Source: Streptomyces sp. NBC_00775
GTDB lineage: Bacteria; Actinomycetota; Actinomycetes; Streptomycetales; Streptomycetaceae
Assembly: GCF_036347135.1 (NCBI RefSeq)
Contig: NZ_CP108938.1
Coordinates: forward strand, 2,914,001 to 2,978,000
Length of the DNA: 64,000 bases
Direction: 5' to 3'
The position numbers and the translations under genes are program-made. The notes under the pieces are model-generated. The model was not told the origin of the DNA. It did no database searches and was given only the letters and a program-made list of their open reading frames with translations. Shown one piece after another: positions 30,401-38,386 of this stretch (position 1 is the first letter of the stretch; the number at the start of each line of letters is the position of its first letter).

Positions 30401-30602
30401 TGGCCGGGGCGGCCTTGCGCGCGGGGGCGGGCTTGCCGCCGCTGCCCTGCTGGAGGGCGTCAGTCAGCTTGCGTACAACGGGCGCCTCGATCGTCGAGGA
30501 CGCCGAACGGACGAATTCACCGAGTTCTTGGAGCTTGGCCATGACGACCTTGCTCTCAACCCCGAACTCCTTGGCGAGTTCGTATACCCGGACCTTAGCC
30601 AC
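27459..30602 (-). CDS. infB: Translation initiation factor IF-2
   Basis: A 1,047-residue GTPase that brings initiator tRNA to the 30S subunit. The N-terminal IF2N domain reads [20 protein letters not shown]. About residues 60-440 are a Pro/Ala- then Gly/Arg/Pro-rich low-complexity linker. After a second IF2N-like region, the G domain carries GHVDHGKT near 548-555, then DTPGHEAF and NKID. Domains II-IV complete the C-terminus. The start is GTG with AAGGAG upstream. It follows ylxR and nusA. The linker makes it longer than the E. coli protein, as is usual in Streptomyces. Confidence 0.97.
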   Translation of the reverse strand: MAKVRVYELAKEFGVESKVVMAKLQELGEFVRSASSTIEAPVVRKLTDALQQGSGGKPAPARKAAPAKPGAPSPAQAARPAAPRPPAPKPAVAEAPAAAAPVTPVTPAAPGPRPGPKPAPKPAPAAPAPVAAEFTAPPSAPAAPAAGPRPGSAPRPGGQAPRPGARPAGPGQGGQGRGDRPERGGDRQGAPRPGGQAPRPGARPAGPRPGNNPFTSGGSTGMARPQAPRPGGAPRPGGAGAPGGPRPQGAGQDRGDRAPRPQGGPGGAPRPQGGPGGARPTPGGMPRPQAPRPGGAPGPGGNRPNPGMMPQRPAAGSPRPGGGPGGRGPGGGGGRPGGPGGGGGGRPGGGGFAGRPGGGGGGFAGRPAGPGGGGGGFAGRPGGPGGGGGGRPGFGGRPGGPGGRGGTQGAFGRPGGPARRGRKSKRQRRQEYEAMQAPSVGGVMLPRGNGQSVRLSRGASLTDFAEKIGANPASLVGVMMNLGEMVTATQSVSDETLKLLADEMNFVLEIVSPEEEDRELLESFDIEFGEDEGGEEFLVARPPVVTVMGHVDHGKTRLLDTIRKTNVVAGEAGGITQHIGAYQVATQVNDEERKITFIDTPGHEAFTAMRARGAKSTDIAILVVAANDGVMPQTIEALNHAKAAGVPIVVAVNKIDVEGADPVKVRGQLTEFGLVAEEYGGDTMFVDISAKQGLHIDSLLEAVVLTADASLDLRANPEQDAQGIAIESHLDRGRGAVSTVLVQRGTLRIGDTMVVGDAYGRVRAMLDDNGNNVEEAGPSTPVLVLGLTNVPGAGDNFLVVDEDRTARQIAEKRAARERNANFARRGVRFSLENLDEALKAGLVQELNLIIKGDASGSVEALESSLLQLDVGEEVDIRVLHRGVGAVTESDIDLATGSDAIVIGFNVRAAGRAAQMAEREGVDVRYYSVIYQAIEEIEAALKGMLKPEYEEVELGTAEIREVFKSSKLGNIAGVLVRSGEVKRNTKARLVRDGKVIAESLTISGLRRFKDDVTEIREGFEGGINLGNFNDIKVDDVIATYEMREKPRS

Positions 30603-30750
30603 TTCGCTCCTTTTAGGTCCGGGATGCGTCCGGACCGTCGCTACTTCATGGGCGTACTCATCGCGTGCTCATCGAGTGCTCATCGCAATCTCGACCTACT
30701 TCCAACTCGCGGGGGTACCAGGGCCGCACGGAGGTTCCGTACGACGCTTC

Positions 30751-31029
30751 TTACGGTGTTGCCTGCTCGACGTAGAGGCGCAACGCCGCTGTGTCGAGCG
30801 CTCCCGGGGCACGCAGCGCCCTTGGGATCGCCCGGCGGCGGACCGCCAGGTCGAGACAGACCAGGGCGGGGTGCACGTAGGCACCCCGGCCGGGCAGCGT
30901 ACCGCGATGATCGGGGACACATTCACCCTCGACCGCCACGATGCGCAGCAGATCCTTCTTGGCCGCTCGCTCCCGGCACCCCACACAGGTGCGCTCAGGG
31001 CATGCGCGGGCTCGCGTCCGGCCAGACAC
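30751..31029 (-). CDS. YlxR-family RNA-binding protein
   Basis: A 92-residue DUF448/YlxR protein. The family motif RTCVGCRER is near residue 13, followed by LPGRGAYVHP; the fold is thought to bind RNA, and in some bacteria YlxR binds RnpA. The start is GTG at 31029, with a GAGG element upstream. It lies between nusA and infB, its conserved position across Gram-positive bacteria. Confidence 0.93.
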   Translation of the reverse strand: MSGRTRARACPERTCVGCRERAAKKDLLRIVAVEGECVPDHRGTLPGRGAYVHPALVCLDLAVRRRAIPRALRAPGALDTAALRLYVEQATP

Positions 31030-31131
31030 TCTTTAGTCTACCTCCCCGTACCGACCTCACCCCTTTGGGGCAAGAATCGAACGGTTGTTGTCGTGATCTA
31101 AGCCACCTGCGGCTCAGATCTATTCCCGCTG

Positions 31132-32142
31132 CTATTCCCCGGACCGCCGCGAGGTCTCCTCGGACGGCTGTTCGGTGTCCGGACGGATGTCGATCCGCCA
31201 GCCCGTGAGGCGGGCGGCGAGGCGGGCGTTCTGCCCTTCCTTGCCGATCGCCAGCGACAGCTGGTAGTCGGGGACCGTCACCCGCGCGGAGCGGGCCGCG
31301 AGGTCGACGACCTCGACCTTGGAGACACGTGCCGGGGAGAGCGCGTTCGCGACCATCTCGGCCGGGTCGTCCGACCAGTCGACGATGTCGATCTTCTCGC
31401 CGTTCAGCTCGGCCATGACCTGGCGCACGCGCCCGCCCATGGGACCGATGCAGGCGCCCTTGGCGTTCAGGCCGCTGCGGGTCGACCGGACGGCGATCTT
31501 CGTACGGTGGCCGGCCTCGCGCGCGATGGCGGCGATCTCGACGGAACCGTCGGCGATCTCCGGCACCTCGAGCGCGAAGAGCTTCTTCACCAGATTGGGG
31601 TGTGTACGGGAGAGGGTCACGGACGGACCGCGGACACCCTTGGCCACCCGAACGACGTACGAGCGCAGCCGGAGACCGTGCTCGTAGTTCTCACCCGGGA
31701 CCTGCTCCTGCACCGGCAGGATGGCCTCCAGCTTGCCGATGTCGACCAGCACGTTCTTGGGGTCGCGCCCCTGCTGGACCACACCGGTGACGATGTCGCC
31801 CTCACGTCCGGCGTACTCACCGAGCGTCGCGTCGTCCTCAGCGTCGCGCAGACGCTGCAGGATGACCTGCTTGGCGGTGGTGGCGGCGATCCGGCCGAAG
31901 TCCGACGGGGTGTCGTCGAACTCGCGTGCCTCCTGCCCCTCCTCCAGCTCCTGGGGGTCCTCCTTCGCCCACACGGTCACATGACCGGTCTCCCGGTCGA
32001 GCTTCACGCGCGCGTGGCGGCGGCTTCCCTCGGTGCGGTGGTAGGCGATGAGGAGGGCCGACTCGATCGCCTCGACCAGCAGGTCGAAGGAGATCTCCTT
32101 CTCCCGCACCAAGCCCCGCAGGGCACTCATGTCGATGTCCAC
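31132..32142 (-). CDS. nusA: Transcription termination/antitermination factor NusA
   Basis: A 336-residue protein that binds RNA polymerase and nascent RNA. It has the N-terminal RNAP-binding domain, an S1 domain ([13 protein letters not shown], about 110-180), then two KH domains containing [18 protein letters not shown] and [20 protein letters not shown]. It lacks the C-terminal acidic repeats of proteobacterial NusA, as usual outside that group. The GTG start has GAGGAGG within the end of rimP, so the two are closely coupled. Confidence 0.96.
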   Translation of the reverse strand: MDIDMSALRGLVREKEISFDLLVEAIESALLIAYHRTEGSRRHARVKLDRETGHVTVWAKEDPQELEEGQEAREFDDTPSDFGRIAATTAKQVILQRLRDAEDDATLGEYAGREGDIVTGVVQQGRDPKNVLVDIGKLEAILPVQEQVPGENYEHGLRLRSYVVRVAKGVRGPSVTLSRTHPNLVKKLFALEVPEIADGSVEIAAIAREAGHRTKIAVRSTRSGLNAKGACIGPMGGRVRQVMAELNGEKIDIVDWSDDPAEMVANALSPARVSKVEVVDLAARSARVTVPDYQLSLAIGKEGQNARLAARLTGWRIDIRPDTEQPSEETSRRSGE

Positions 32143-32144
32143 GG

Positions 32145-32651
32145 CTACGCCTCCTCTGCGTTCTCTTCGTTCTTGTTCTTGCGGCTGAACTCGACCTGGA
32201 CGCGCGCCTTGGCGATGTCCGCGAAGGCGAGTCGCTTGGCGGTGGGCTTGCGCCCCTTCACGCCCGGCACCTCGACGTCGATGCCGTCGTCCTCGACCGT
32301 CAGGATGCGTGCGACCAGTTCGCCGTCGTCCTCCAGCTGGAACTTCACCAGCCGGTCCGTGGCGCGTACGTAGTGACGGTGCTCCTTGAGCTCGCGCTCG
32401 GCACCGGGGGTTCCGACCTCGAGGGTGTACTCACCCGCGCCCATCGCGTCCGTCTCGTCGAGCTTCGCCGAGAGCGCGCGGCTCACATCGGCGATCGCGT
32501 CCAGGTCGGCACCCTCGTCCGAGTCGACGACGACGCGCAGCACGCGCTTGCGCCCGACCGAGTCCACCTCGATCTCCTCGAGATCGAGTCCCTGAGAGCT
32601 GACGAGCGGTTCCAGCAGTTCTCGCAGCCTCTCGCTCTGGGTGGTGCTCAT
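32145..32651 (-). CDS. rimP: Ribosome maturation factor RimP
   Basis: A 168-residue factor needed for maturation of the 30S subunit. The sequence [30 protein letters not shown] and the [12 protein letters not shown] motif are diagnostic. First gene of the minus-strand nusA-infB cluster; the stop is 2 nt before the nusA start codon. The upstream region carries the palindromic repeat copy B and must hold the cluster promoter. Confidence 0.95.
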   Translation of the reverse strand: MSTTQSERLRELLEPLVSSQGLDLEEIEVDSVGRKRVLRVVVDSDEGADLDAIADVSRALSAKLDETDAMGAGEYTLEVGTPGAERELKEHRHYVRATDRLVKFQLEDDGELVARILTVEDDGIDVEVPGVKGRKPTAKRLAFADIAKARVQVEFSRKNKNEENAEEA

Positions 32652-33054
32652 CCGGGTGACTCCTCGGCCGCGTGTGCTGTTGTGGGTAGGTCGTGTGTCA
32701 GGTCAAAGGGTATCCGGTCGCGGGGGGTGTTGCCGTCCACCGTGACGGGGTGCGGGTGCGGCGGGTCCCTGGGGGCTCCGCCCCCAGACCCCAAAAGATT
32801 GCGCAGTTCCCCGCGCCCCCAAAAGGGGCGCGGGGAACTGCGCGATCTTTTGCACCAGCCCTCCCCCACCCGCACCCGACACACCACCCAACGGGGTCTG
32901 GGGCGGAGCCCCAGAAGGATGGGACGGGTAGGGGCGGCGGGGGCGAAACCCATGTCCCGGGAGAGGCGCTGGCGAGTGATCGGGTGGGGCGCGGGTACCG
33001 TGATCACGGGCGTATCGCCCTCCCTTTCGTACGAGCCCTCCGAGGACGTCTGCC
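32652..33054. promoter_or_regulatory. Divergent rimP / lipoprotein intergenic region
   Basis: 403 bp without a gene. Its middle (about 32769-32948) is repeat copy B. The roughly 110 bp on each side remain for the promoters of the rimP-truB cluster (left) and the lipoprotein group (right). An insulator role for the repeat between divergent promoters is possible but unproven. Confidence 0.5.
32769..32948. repeat. Intergenic palindromic repeat, copy B
   Basis: The most complete copy: CTGGGGGC/GCCCCCAG hairpin (32769-32787), 19-bp arms GCGCAGTTCCCCGCGCCCC at 32801-32819 and 32825-32843 with loop CAAAA, then CTGGGGC/GCCCCAG (32898-32914), ending in GATGGGACGGGTAGGGGC and GGCGGGGGCGAAA. It lies in a divergent intergenic region rather than after a gene. 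Confidence 0.9.
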
Positions 33055-33645
33055 GTGCCGTTCACCCTGCCGTCGCGCACCCCCCCGGGCCCGCGCCGAA
33101 GGAGCCTGCTCGCATCGGCCGCGGGCACCCTCGTCCTCGCGGGCTGCTCCACTCCCGAGCAGTCCACCGACACCACGGCCGGCAGCCCCTCGGCCGCGGA
33201 CCGGGCACGGGCCCGCGCGGCACGCGACAGCGAGACCCTGGCCGGGCGCTACACCGCCGTGATCGCCGTGCACCCGGCACTGGCGGAGCGGCTGGGCCCC
33301 CTGCACGCGGAGGTCGTACGGCACGCACAGGCGTTCGGGGGTACGGGGAGCAGCCCGTCGGCGTCCCCTTCGGTGACCGCCTCGCCCCCCGCGTCGCCCT
33401 CCGCATCTCCCTCCCCTTCGGATTCGGCGTCCGCGTCGGCCGCGTCGGCGCACCCGAGCGCCTCCCCCTCCGTACCGGTTCGTGAGAAGGACGCCCTCAG
33501 CGACCTCGCCTCCGCCGAGCGCACCCTTTCGGACGAGCGCACCAAGGCCTTGCTGGAGGTCCCGGGAGAGCTGGCCAGGCTGCTGGCCAGCGTTGCGGCG
33601 GCCGGGGCCGCACACGCGTTTTTGCTGACGGAGGGGGCCAAGTGA
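33055..33645 (+). CDS. Tat-type lipoprotein with Ser/Pro-rich linker, unknown function
   Basis: A 196-residue protein. RRRSLL at residues 14-19 followed by a hydrophobic stretch and lipobox LAGC (Cys31) indicates a twin-arginine-exported lipoprotein. A helical segment (about 47-95) and a C-terminal helical segment (about 145-195) flank a low-complexity Ser/Ala/Pro linker. Its stop overlaps the start of the DUF4439 gene (GTGA), suggesting the two proteins work together. The helical halves may be a split ferritin-like bundle, but no metal ligands are evident. The GTG start has GAGGA upstream. Confidence 0.82.
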   Translation: MPFTLPSRTPPGPRRRSLLASAAGTLVLAGCSTPEQSTDTTAGSPSAADRARARAARDSETLAGRYTAVIAVHPALAERLGPLHAEVVRHAQAFGGTGSSPSASPSVTASPPASPSASPSPSDSASASAASAHPSASPSVPVREKDALSDLASAERTLSDERTKALLEVPGELARLLASVAAAGAAHAFLLTEGAK

Positions 33646-34169
33646 GCGGTACCAGGGAAACCAAGGGCGCCGGGGGCACCCGGAGCACCGAGCAGGCCCA
33701 GAAGGCCGCCGCGGCCAGGGAAGCCGAGCTCAAGGCCCTGCAGGCCGCGCTGGGTGCCGAGCACGCCGTCGTCTACGGGTACGGCGTCGTCGGCGGCAAG
33801 ATCGGCGCGGGCAGGCGGGACGAGGCGCGGGCGGCGTACGACGCCCACCGGGCGCGCCGGGACGAGCTGGTGCGCGCCGTGCGGGACCTGGACGGCAAGC
33901 CCGAGGCCGCGGCGGCGGCGTACGCGTTGCCGTTCGCCGTGAAGGACTCCGGCACGGCCGTACGGTTCGCGGCAGAGCTGGAGGAACGTGTGGCCGATGT
34001 GTACTCCGACCTCGTACGCGCCTCCACGGGCGACCAGCGGCGCACGGCCGCCGAGGCGCTGCGGGAGGCGGCGGTGCGGGCGGTGCGCTGGCGCGGCGAG
34101 AGCGTAGCCTTCCCTGGGCTCGCCGAACGGGCGGCCACCCCCTCCGCGTCGGCACCCTCGCAGACGTAA
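33642..34169 (+). CDS. Ferritin-like DUF4439 protein
   Basis: A 175-residue helical protein of the DUF4439 ferritin-like family: LQAALGAEHAVVYGYGVVG in the first helix pair and AVRFAAELEERVADVYSDLV in the second. No full di-iron ligand set (ExxH pairs) is visible, so it may be non-catalytic. There is no signal peptide. The GTG start overlaps the lipoprotein stop and has GGAGGGGG upstream. 27 bp then separate it from the kinase-like gene. Confidence 0.85.
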   Translation: MSGTRETKGAGGTRSTEQAQKAAAAREAELKALQAALGAEHAVVYGYGVVGGKIGAGRRDEARAAYDAHRARRDELVRAVRDLDGKPEAAAAAYALPFAVKDSGTAVRFAAELEERVADVYSDLVRASTGDQRRTAAEALREAAVRAVRWRGESVAFPGLAERAATPSASAPSQT

Positions 34170-34196
34170 CGCGACCTGGAAGGAAACAACTCGCGC

Positions 34197-35108
34197 ATGG
34201 CTTTCGAACCGCCGCAGCGCCTCGTGCGGGCGCTCGGCGAGACGCAGCACAACGGAGGCGGCGGAGCCGGTGACTGGCTGGACAAGCTGCCCGAGCTGGC
34301 CCAAAAGGCCGTGGATCTACGCGAGTTGACCGTGGAGCGGGTGCAGGCGCCCGGCGGGCGCAGCAGCCTGGTCGTGCTGGTACGGCTGATCGACGGGACG
34401 CCCGCCGTGCTGAAGCTGGCGCCCGAGCGGGCCCGTCCGGAGAGCGAGCGGGCCGCGCTCGCCCACTGGGACGGACGGGGCGCGGTCCGGCTCCTCAATC
34501 CCGGCGACACCCACGGCGTACTGCTGCTGGAGCGGCTGCACCCGGACATGTCCGTGCGGTCGCTGCCCGAGGCGAAGGCGCTGCTGGAGGCGGCGGGCAC
34601 GCTGCGGCGGCTGTGGGTCGAGCCACCCGCCGCCCATGTGTTCGAGACCGTCGCCGAGCGGACCGGCCGGCAGGCCGAGGCGATGCGGGCGAGCGCCGGT
34701 GCCGACGCCGAGGTCGGCTCCCTGGTGGAGGCGGCGCTCGCGGCCCGCGACGCGCTGCTCGCCGATCCGCCCGAGGAGCGGCTGCTGCACGGCACCTTCC
34801 GGCAGAGCAAGGTGCTCGCCGCCGAGCGGATGCCCTGGCTGGCCGTGGGCCCCGATCCGGTGGTCGGTGAGTGTGCCTTCGACCTGGCCCGGCTGGTCCG
34901 CGACCGGGTGGAGGATCTGATCGCCTCGCCCTCGGGTTCGTCGATCACCCGGCGGCGGGTGAAGCGGCTCGCCGAGTCCCTGGAGGTGGACCAGGAGCGG
35001 CTGCGGGGCTGGACCCTGTTCCGGGCGGTCGAGTCCGGGGTCCGGGCGCGCCGGGTCGGACGTCCGCAGGACGCGGAGCTGCTGCTGGAGTTCGCGGGCT
35101 GGCTCTGA
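34197..35108 (+). CDS. Aminoglycoside phosphotransferase-fold protein with degenerate active site
   Basis: A 303-residue protein of the APH/streptomycin 6-kinase superfamily: an N-lobe with VLKLAPE (ATP lysine) and a C-lobe. Where active members have HGDLHxxN and a following Asp, this protein reads LLHGTFRQSKVLAAERMPWL and AVGPDPVVG. The catalytic Asp is Thr, the Asn is Lys, and the metal-binding Asp of the IDPKP-like motif is Gly. It is therefore probably a pseudokinase. It ends 15 bp from the convergent ferredoxin gene. A role in resistance is not supported. Confidence 0.8.
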   Translation: MAFEPPQRLVRALGETQHNGGGGAGDWLDKLPELAQKAVDLRELTVERVQAPGGRSSLVVLVRLIDGTPAVLKLAPERARPESERAALAHWDGRGAVRLLNPGDTHGVLLLERLHPDMSVRSLPEAKALLEAAGTLRRLWVEPPAAHVFETVAERTGRQAEAMRASAGADAEVGSLVEAALAARDALLADPPEERLLHGTFRQSKVLAAERMPWLAVGPDPVVGECAFDLARLVRDRVEDLIASPSGSSITRRRVKRLAESLEVDQERLRGWTLFRAVESGVRARRVGRPQDAELLLEFAGWL

Positions 35109-35123
35109 CGCCCCCTAACTGGC

Positions 35124-35363
35124 TCAACTCCCCTGCGTCGTCGTGAGCTTGAGGGCCAGCACCGGGCAGTCGGCCGCTGCTCTGCGGGCGCGCTTCAGGG
35201 CCGTACGAGGGACAGGGCCGCGGTCGAACACGGGGTAGCCCCACTCGTCGAGCGCGATGTGCTCGGGGAGGAGTTCGGCGCACAGGCCGTGGCCCTGGCA
35301 GGCGGTCCAGTCGATGTCGAGCCGCGGATCGGCGGCGGTGGCGGTGACGGTGGCGGCTTTCAT
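35124..35363 (-). CDS. Small [3Fe-4S]-type ferredoxin
   Basis: A 79-residue ferredoxin. The binding pattern is CQGHGLC near residue 20 plus a single Cys in ADCPVLALKL near the C-terminus: three cysteines with CP, typical of the [3Fe-4S] ferredoxins that serve cytochromes P450 and other actinobacterial oxidoreductases. The ATG at 35363 lies 1 nt beyond the stop of the NuoF-like gene. It is the last gene of the redox operon and would be the soluble electron carrier for the NuoF-like subunit. Confidence 0.9.
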   Translation of the reverse strand: MKAATVTATAADPRLDIDWTACQGHGLCAELLPEHIALDEWGYPVFDRGPVPRTALKRARRAAADCPVLALKLTTTQGS

Positions 35364-35364
35364 G

Positions 35365-36582
35365 TCAGCTCCGGCTTCCGGGGACGGGCAGCAGCGGGGT
35401 GCGGTCGGTCGCCGTGCAGTGACCGCAGGCATGGGCGTCCAGTTCGGCGGCGAACGTCGTGAGTGCGCTGCGGACCAGGCGGACCGTGCCGTCGGGGTGG
35501 TGGCAGGCGCCGCGGCCCTCCACGAGTCCGGCCCAGCGGGAGACGTCCTCGCGGGCGGTGCCGTGCGGTCCCGGGGACGCCAGGGTCTGGAAGGCGGCGG
35601 CGATCCGGGGCAGGCCGTTGAGGCAGGGGCCGCACTGGCCCGCCGATTCGAGGGCCAGATAGCGCAGGACGCGGGCGGTTTCGGCGAGGCCGCAGCGGTC
35701 GGCGGGCAGGGCCGCCAGGACGCCCGCGCCGAGATCGGCCATGCTGAGCGGGCGGGTCGCGGCCTCGGCGGCCGGGATCCACGTGCCGTGGTAGCCGCCG
35801 ATCAGGACCGCGCCGATGCCGTCCAGCGGCAGCAGCCGGTGCAGGGGCATTCCGAAGGGCGCCTCCACGACCCGTACCTCGCGGCCCGGCACATGCACCG
35901 TGCACAGTGCGCTGCCCGGTTCGGCCGGCGTGCCCGCGGAGCGGAACCAGTCGGCGCCGTAGCGGGCTATGAGAGCGAAGTGGGCGAGCGTCTCCACGTT
36001 CTGGACGAGGGTCGGCGCCCGGTGCACGCCCTGTTCGCGCACCGGGGGGCGCTGGTGCCGGGGCAGCGCGGCGTGCCCGGAGATGTACTGGGTGAGGGCC
36101 GAGGACTGGCCGGAGAGGAAGCGCTTCGGGACGCGTACCGTGCGCACCGGCAGGGGGTCCCGGCGCTCGGTGAGGGCCGTTTCGAGCGGCGTCGCGCCGT
36201 CCTCGACCGCGAGGTACGCCTCCCCCGCGCCGACCGCCTCGGCCGCCAGCTGGAGCCCGTCCAGGACGAGATGGGGAGACAGCCGCAGCAGCGTCCTGTC
36301 CTTCGCGCTGGCGGGCTCGCCCTCCGCGCCGTTCGCCACGACGACCGGGGCGCGGCCCGTGCGGCGACCGGTCTCCGCGACCGCGACCAGCTTGCGGTAC
36401 GTGGGGAACGCGGCGCCGCCGCGGCCGGTGAGCCCGGATTCGGCGAGCGTGCGCAGCAGGTGGGCCGGGTTGCCGTGGGACAGGGGGCCGTAGCGCTGCT
36501 GGTGGGTGGTGAAGCCGGCCGGGGTGCCGCCGGGGGCGAGCAGCCTCGGCGGCATGTAGATGTCCGTGAAGGTCATGGTCAT
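35365..36582 (-). CDS. NuoF/SLBB-like flavo-iron-sulfur oxidoreductase subunit
   Basis: A 405-residue protein resembling the 51-kDa subunit of complex I and related hydrogenase or formate dehydrogenase subunits. GRGGAAFPTYRKLV and NGAEGEPASAKDR are the FMN/NAD-binding segments. An SLBB-like region lies near 230-280, and SAGQCGPCLNGLPRI, with later Cys residues, forms the Fe-S site. There are no partner Nuo genes. The ATG at 36582 overlaps the stop of the membrane cytochrome gene (ATGA). In this operon it should pass electrons between the ferredoxin and the membrane components. Confidence 0.88.
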   Translation of the reverse strand: MTMTFTDIYMPPRLLAPGGTPAGFTTHQQRYGPLSHGNPAHLLRTLAESGLTGRGGAAFPTYRKLVAVAETGRRTGRAPVVVANGAEGEPASAKDRTLLRLSPHLVLDGLQLAAEAVGAGEAYLAVEDGATPLETALTERRDPLPVRTVRVPKRFLSGQSSALTQYISGHAALPRHQRPPVREQGVHRAPTLVQNVETLAHFALIARYGADWFRSAGTPAEPGSALCTVHVPGREVRVVEAPFGMPLHRLLPLDGIGAVLIGGYHGTWIPAAEAATRPLSMADLGAGVLAALPADRCGLAETARVLRYLALESAGQCGPCLNGLPRIAAAFQTLASPGPHGTAREDVSRWAGLVEGRGACHHPDGTVRLVRSALTTFAAELDAHACGHCTATDRTPLLPVPGSRS

Positions 36583-37163
36583 GAGCGGGCTCCCTCGGCG
36601 GTACGAAGCAGTGCGGACGGGGTTCGCCGGGAGGCGCGGGCCGCCTGGGTGACGCGGATGCCGGACGCCGTGAGGACGGCGGCCACGCAGGAGACCGTCA
36701 GCCAGAGCATCCAGGTGGTGCCGGCGTCCGTGCCGATACCGATGCCGTGGATCAGCGCGATCGGCCAGGAGGCGTACGCCAGCCAGTGCACCGCTCGCCA
36801 GGTGCGGTGGCCCAGGCGGGCGCGGAGCAGGCTGGTGATCAGGACCGCGAGCAGCAGGTCCAGGGCGACGGTGCCGAGGCCCAGCCAGAGGGGCTGGTAG
36901 TCGGAGACGAAGGGGACGACGGCGTCGCGGGTGGTGATGTTGACGTAGCCGTCGGCGATCGCCGCGGTGATGTGGAGGGCGAGGAAGGTGGTGGCGGAGA
37001 GGGAGAGGGTGCGGTGGAGGGTCACTGTGCCGAAGCGGGGGAGGCCGGGGAGACGGCCGCGAAGTCTTACCGCTGTGCCGAGCAGGACGACGACCGTGAA
37101 CAGGACGAGCGAGACCGCGCCGGTGGCTCTGTTGGCGTACCAGAGGATGGAGGAGTCCGTCAT
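36579..37163 (-). CDS. Ferric-reductase-like transmembrane cytochrome b
   Basis: A 194-residue membrane protein with about five or six TM helices. Histidines in the helices (TLHRTLSLSATTFLALHIT and AVHWLAYASWPIALIHGIG) fit the bis-His heme ligation of the ferric reductase/NADPH oxidase-like family (MsrQ, FRE, YedZ). It has no attached flavin domain, so it needs partner proteins. It overlaps the ApbE stop (ATGA) and the NuoF-like start (ATGA). Confidence 0.9.
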   Translation of the reverse strand: MTDSSILWYANRATGAVSLVLFTVVVLLGTAVRLRGRLPGLPRFGTVTLHRTLSLSATTFLALHITAAIADGYVNITTRDAVVPFVSDYQPLWLGLGTVALDLLLAVLITSLLRARLGHRTWRAVHWLAYASWPIALIHGIGIGTDAGTTWMLWLTVSCVAAVLTASGIRVTQAARASRRTPSALLRTAEGARS

Positions 37164-38386
37164 GCCGCGGCCCGTGCGGTTGTCGCGGTCGGCGCCTTCG
37201 GCGCTTGTTCGCCCCCGCCGCCCCTACCCGTCCCATCCCTGGGGGCTGCGCCCCCAGACCCCCCTTCGGCCTGAACGGCCTCGTCCTCGAACGCCGGACG
37301 GGCCGACGCGTACGGGGCGGGGCTGAGGGTGGAGGCAGGGTGGGCGGGAACACGGAGGGCGGGTGGGATGCGGCCCGCCGACTCGTCCTCGAACGCCGGA
37401 CGGGCCGAAAATGCCCGCGTCGGCCGGGAAGTGGGCCAGCTGGGCTCGGGCTGGGGCCAGCCCGGGGTCGTGAGGACCGTTCCGTCTCGCGCCACCAGCC
37501 TTGCCGGCAGGCCCAGCCTGGTCAGCCAGCGTGTCGCGTTCTTGCCCTTGACCAGGGCCGCTGTGCTCGCCGCGTTGGCGTCGGCGCAGGTGGCCGCCGC
37601 GACCGAGACCGTACGCCACGGCGTCTCGGCGGGCAGGCCCGTGTACGGGTCGATGATGTGGTGGAGGTCGTGGGTGCCGCAGCGCCAGCGGCGGGCCGTG
37701 GTGCCGGAGGTCGCGAGGCCGCCGCTGCGGACGCCGATCGTGGCGTACGGGCCCGGTGCCGGGGTCTCGTCGACCGGGCCCGTGGCGTCCTGGACGCGGA
37801 TGCGCCAGCCGCCCGCCGGTGGTTCGCCCGCGACGGCCGTGTCGCCGCCGAGGCTCACCAGGACTCCGCACCCCGCCGCCCGGGCGAGCATCGCGGCGGC
37901 CTTGTCGGCGGCCCACGCCTTGGCCGTGGCGCCCAGGTCGAGGCGGACCCCGGCCGGGACGGTGACCGTGCCGGTCGCGCGGTCCAGCCGTACCTGGCGC
38001 CAGCCGGGCACCGGGCGCACGGTGAGCCGTACGGGGCGGCCGTCCTCCTGGAGCAGCTGGAAGTCACGGTCGTAGCCGAGGGCGTTCATCGCCGAGCCGA
38101 CGGTCGGGTCGACGGCGCCGTCCGTCGCCTCGGCGGCGCGCAGCGCGACGGCCAGTGCCTCGGCCAGCAGCGGGCTGACCGTGACCGGTCGCCCTTCGGA
38201 GCTGTCGAGGGCCGCCAGTTCGGAGTCCGGGCGGAAACGGCTGCACGTGGCGTCGACCTCGGCCAGCTGCCGGGCGAGCAGCAGGTTGCAGGAGTCCAGC
38301 AGCGCCGGGTCGGTGACGACCAGCCGGACGCTCGTGCCGAGGGCACGCCAGTCGGCGGCGGCCGTGGGACGGAAAGCCGCGCTCAT
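37160..38386 (-). CDS. apbE: FAD:protein FMN transferase ApbE, with repeat-derived C-terminal tail
   Basis: Transfers FMN from FAD onto Thr/Ser of target proteins. The conserved parts are SRFRPDSELAALD, LGATAKAWAADKAA and HHIIDPYTGLP (FAD and metal binding). The family domain ends near residue 320 (RDGTVLTTPGWP). The last 85 or so residues are unlike ApbE: they contain SARPAFEDE twice and a GGAAPRDGTGRGGGGE stretch, all translated from intergenic repeats. Either ATG 38386 or GTG 38389 can start it; both abut the Ser-rich gene's stop. No signal peptide is evident, although many ApbE proteins are exported. Confidence 0.9.
   Translation of the reverse strand: MSAAFRPTAAADWRALGTSVRLVVTDPALLDSCNLLLARQLAEVDATCSRFRPDSELAALDSSEGRPVTVSPLLAEALAVALRAAEATDGAVDPTVGSAMNALGYDRDFQLLQEDGRPVRLTVRPVPGWRQVRLDRATGTVTVPAGVRLDLGATAKAWAADKAAAMLARAAGCGVLVSLGGDTAVAGEPPAGGWRIRVQDATGPVDETPAPGPYATIGVRSGGLATSGTTARRWRCGTHDLHHIIDPYTGLPAETPWRTVSVAAATCADANAASTAALVKGKNATRWLTRLGLPARLVARDGTVLTTPGWPQPEPSWPTSRPTRAFSARPAFEDESAGRIPPALRVPAHPASTLSPAPYASARPAFEDEAVQAEGGSGGAAPRDGTGRGGGGEQAPKAPTATTARAAA
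37193..37265. repeat. Intergenic palindromic repeat, copy C (partial, inside apbE)
   Basis: Only the left module of the family is present: TTCGCCCCCGCCGCCCC followed by TACCCGTCCCATCC and the hairpin CTGGGGGC/GCCCCCAG. The 19-bp arms are absent. It lies in frame within the 3' end of apbE. Confidence 0.8.
37280..37408. repeat. Two copies of a 27-bp repeat in the apbE tail
   Basis: The 27-bp sequence beginning CTCGTCCTCGAACGCC and ending GGACGGGCCGA occurs at 37280-37306 and 37382-37408. On the minus strand it encodes SARPAFEDE both times. This element is familiar as an intergenic repeat in Streptomyces genomes. Here it is translated. Confidence 0.85.

Noticed and set aside
27963..31208. 1,081-codon plus-strand open frame opposite infB, ylxR and nusA
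   Set aside because: Covers three real genes on the other strand and shows the same repetitive Thr/Gly/Arg pattern as other shadows.
34197..35108. Aminoglycoside resistance gene
   Set aside because: The catalytic Asp, Asn and metal-binding Asp are all replaced, so a resistance call would mislead.
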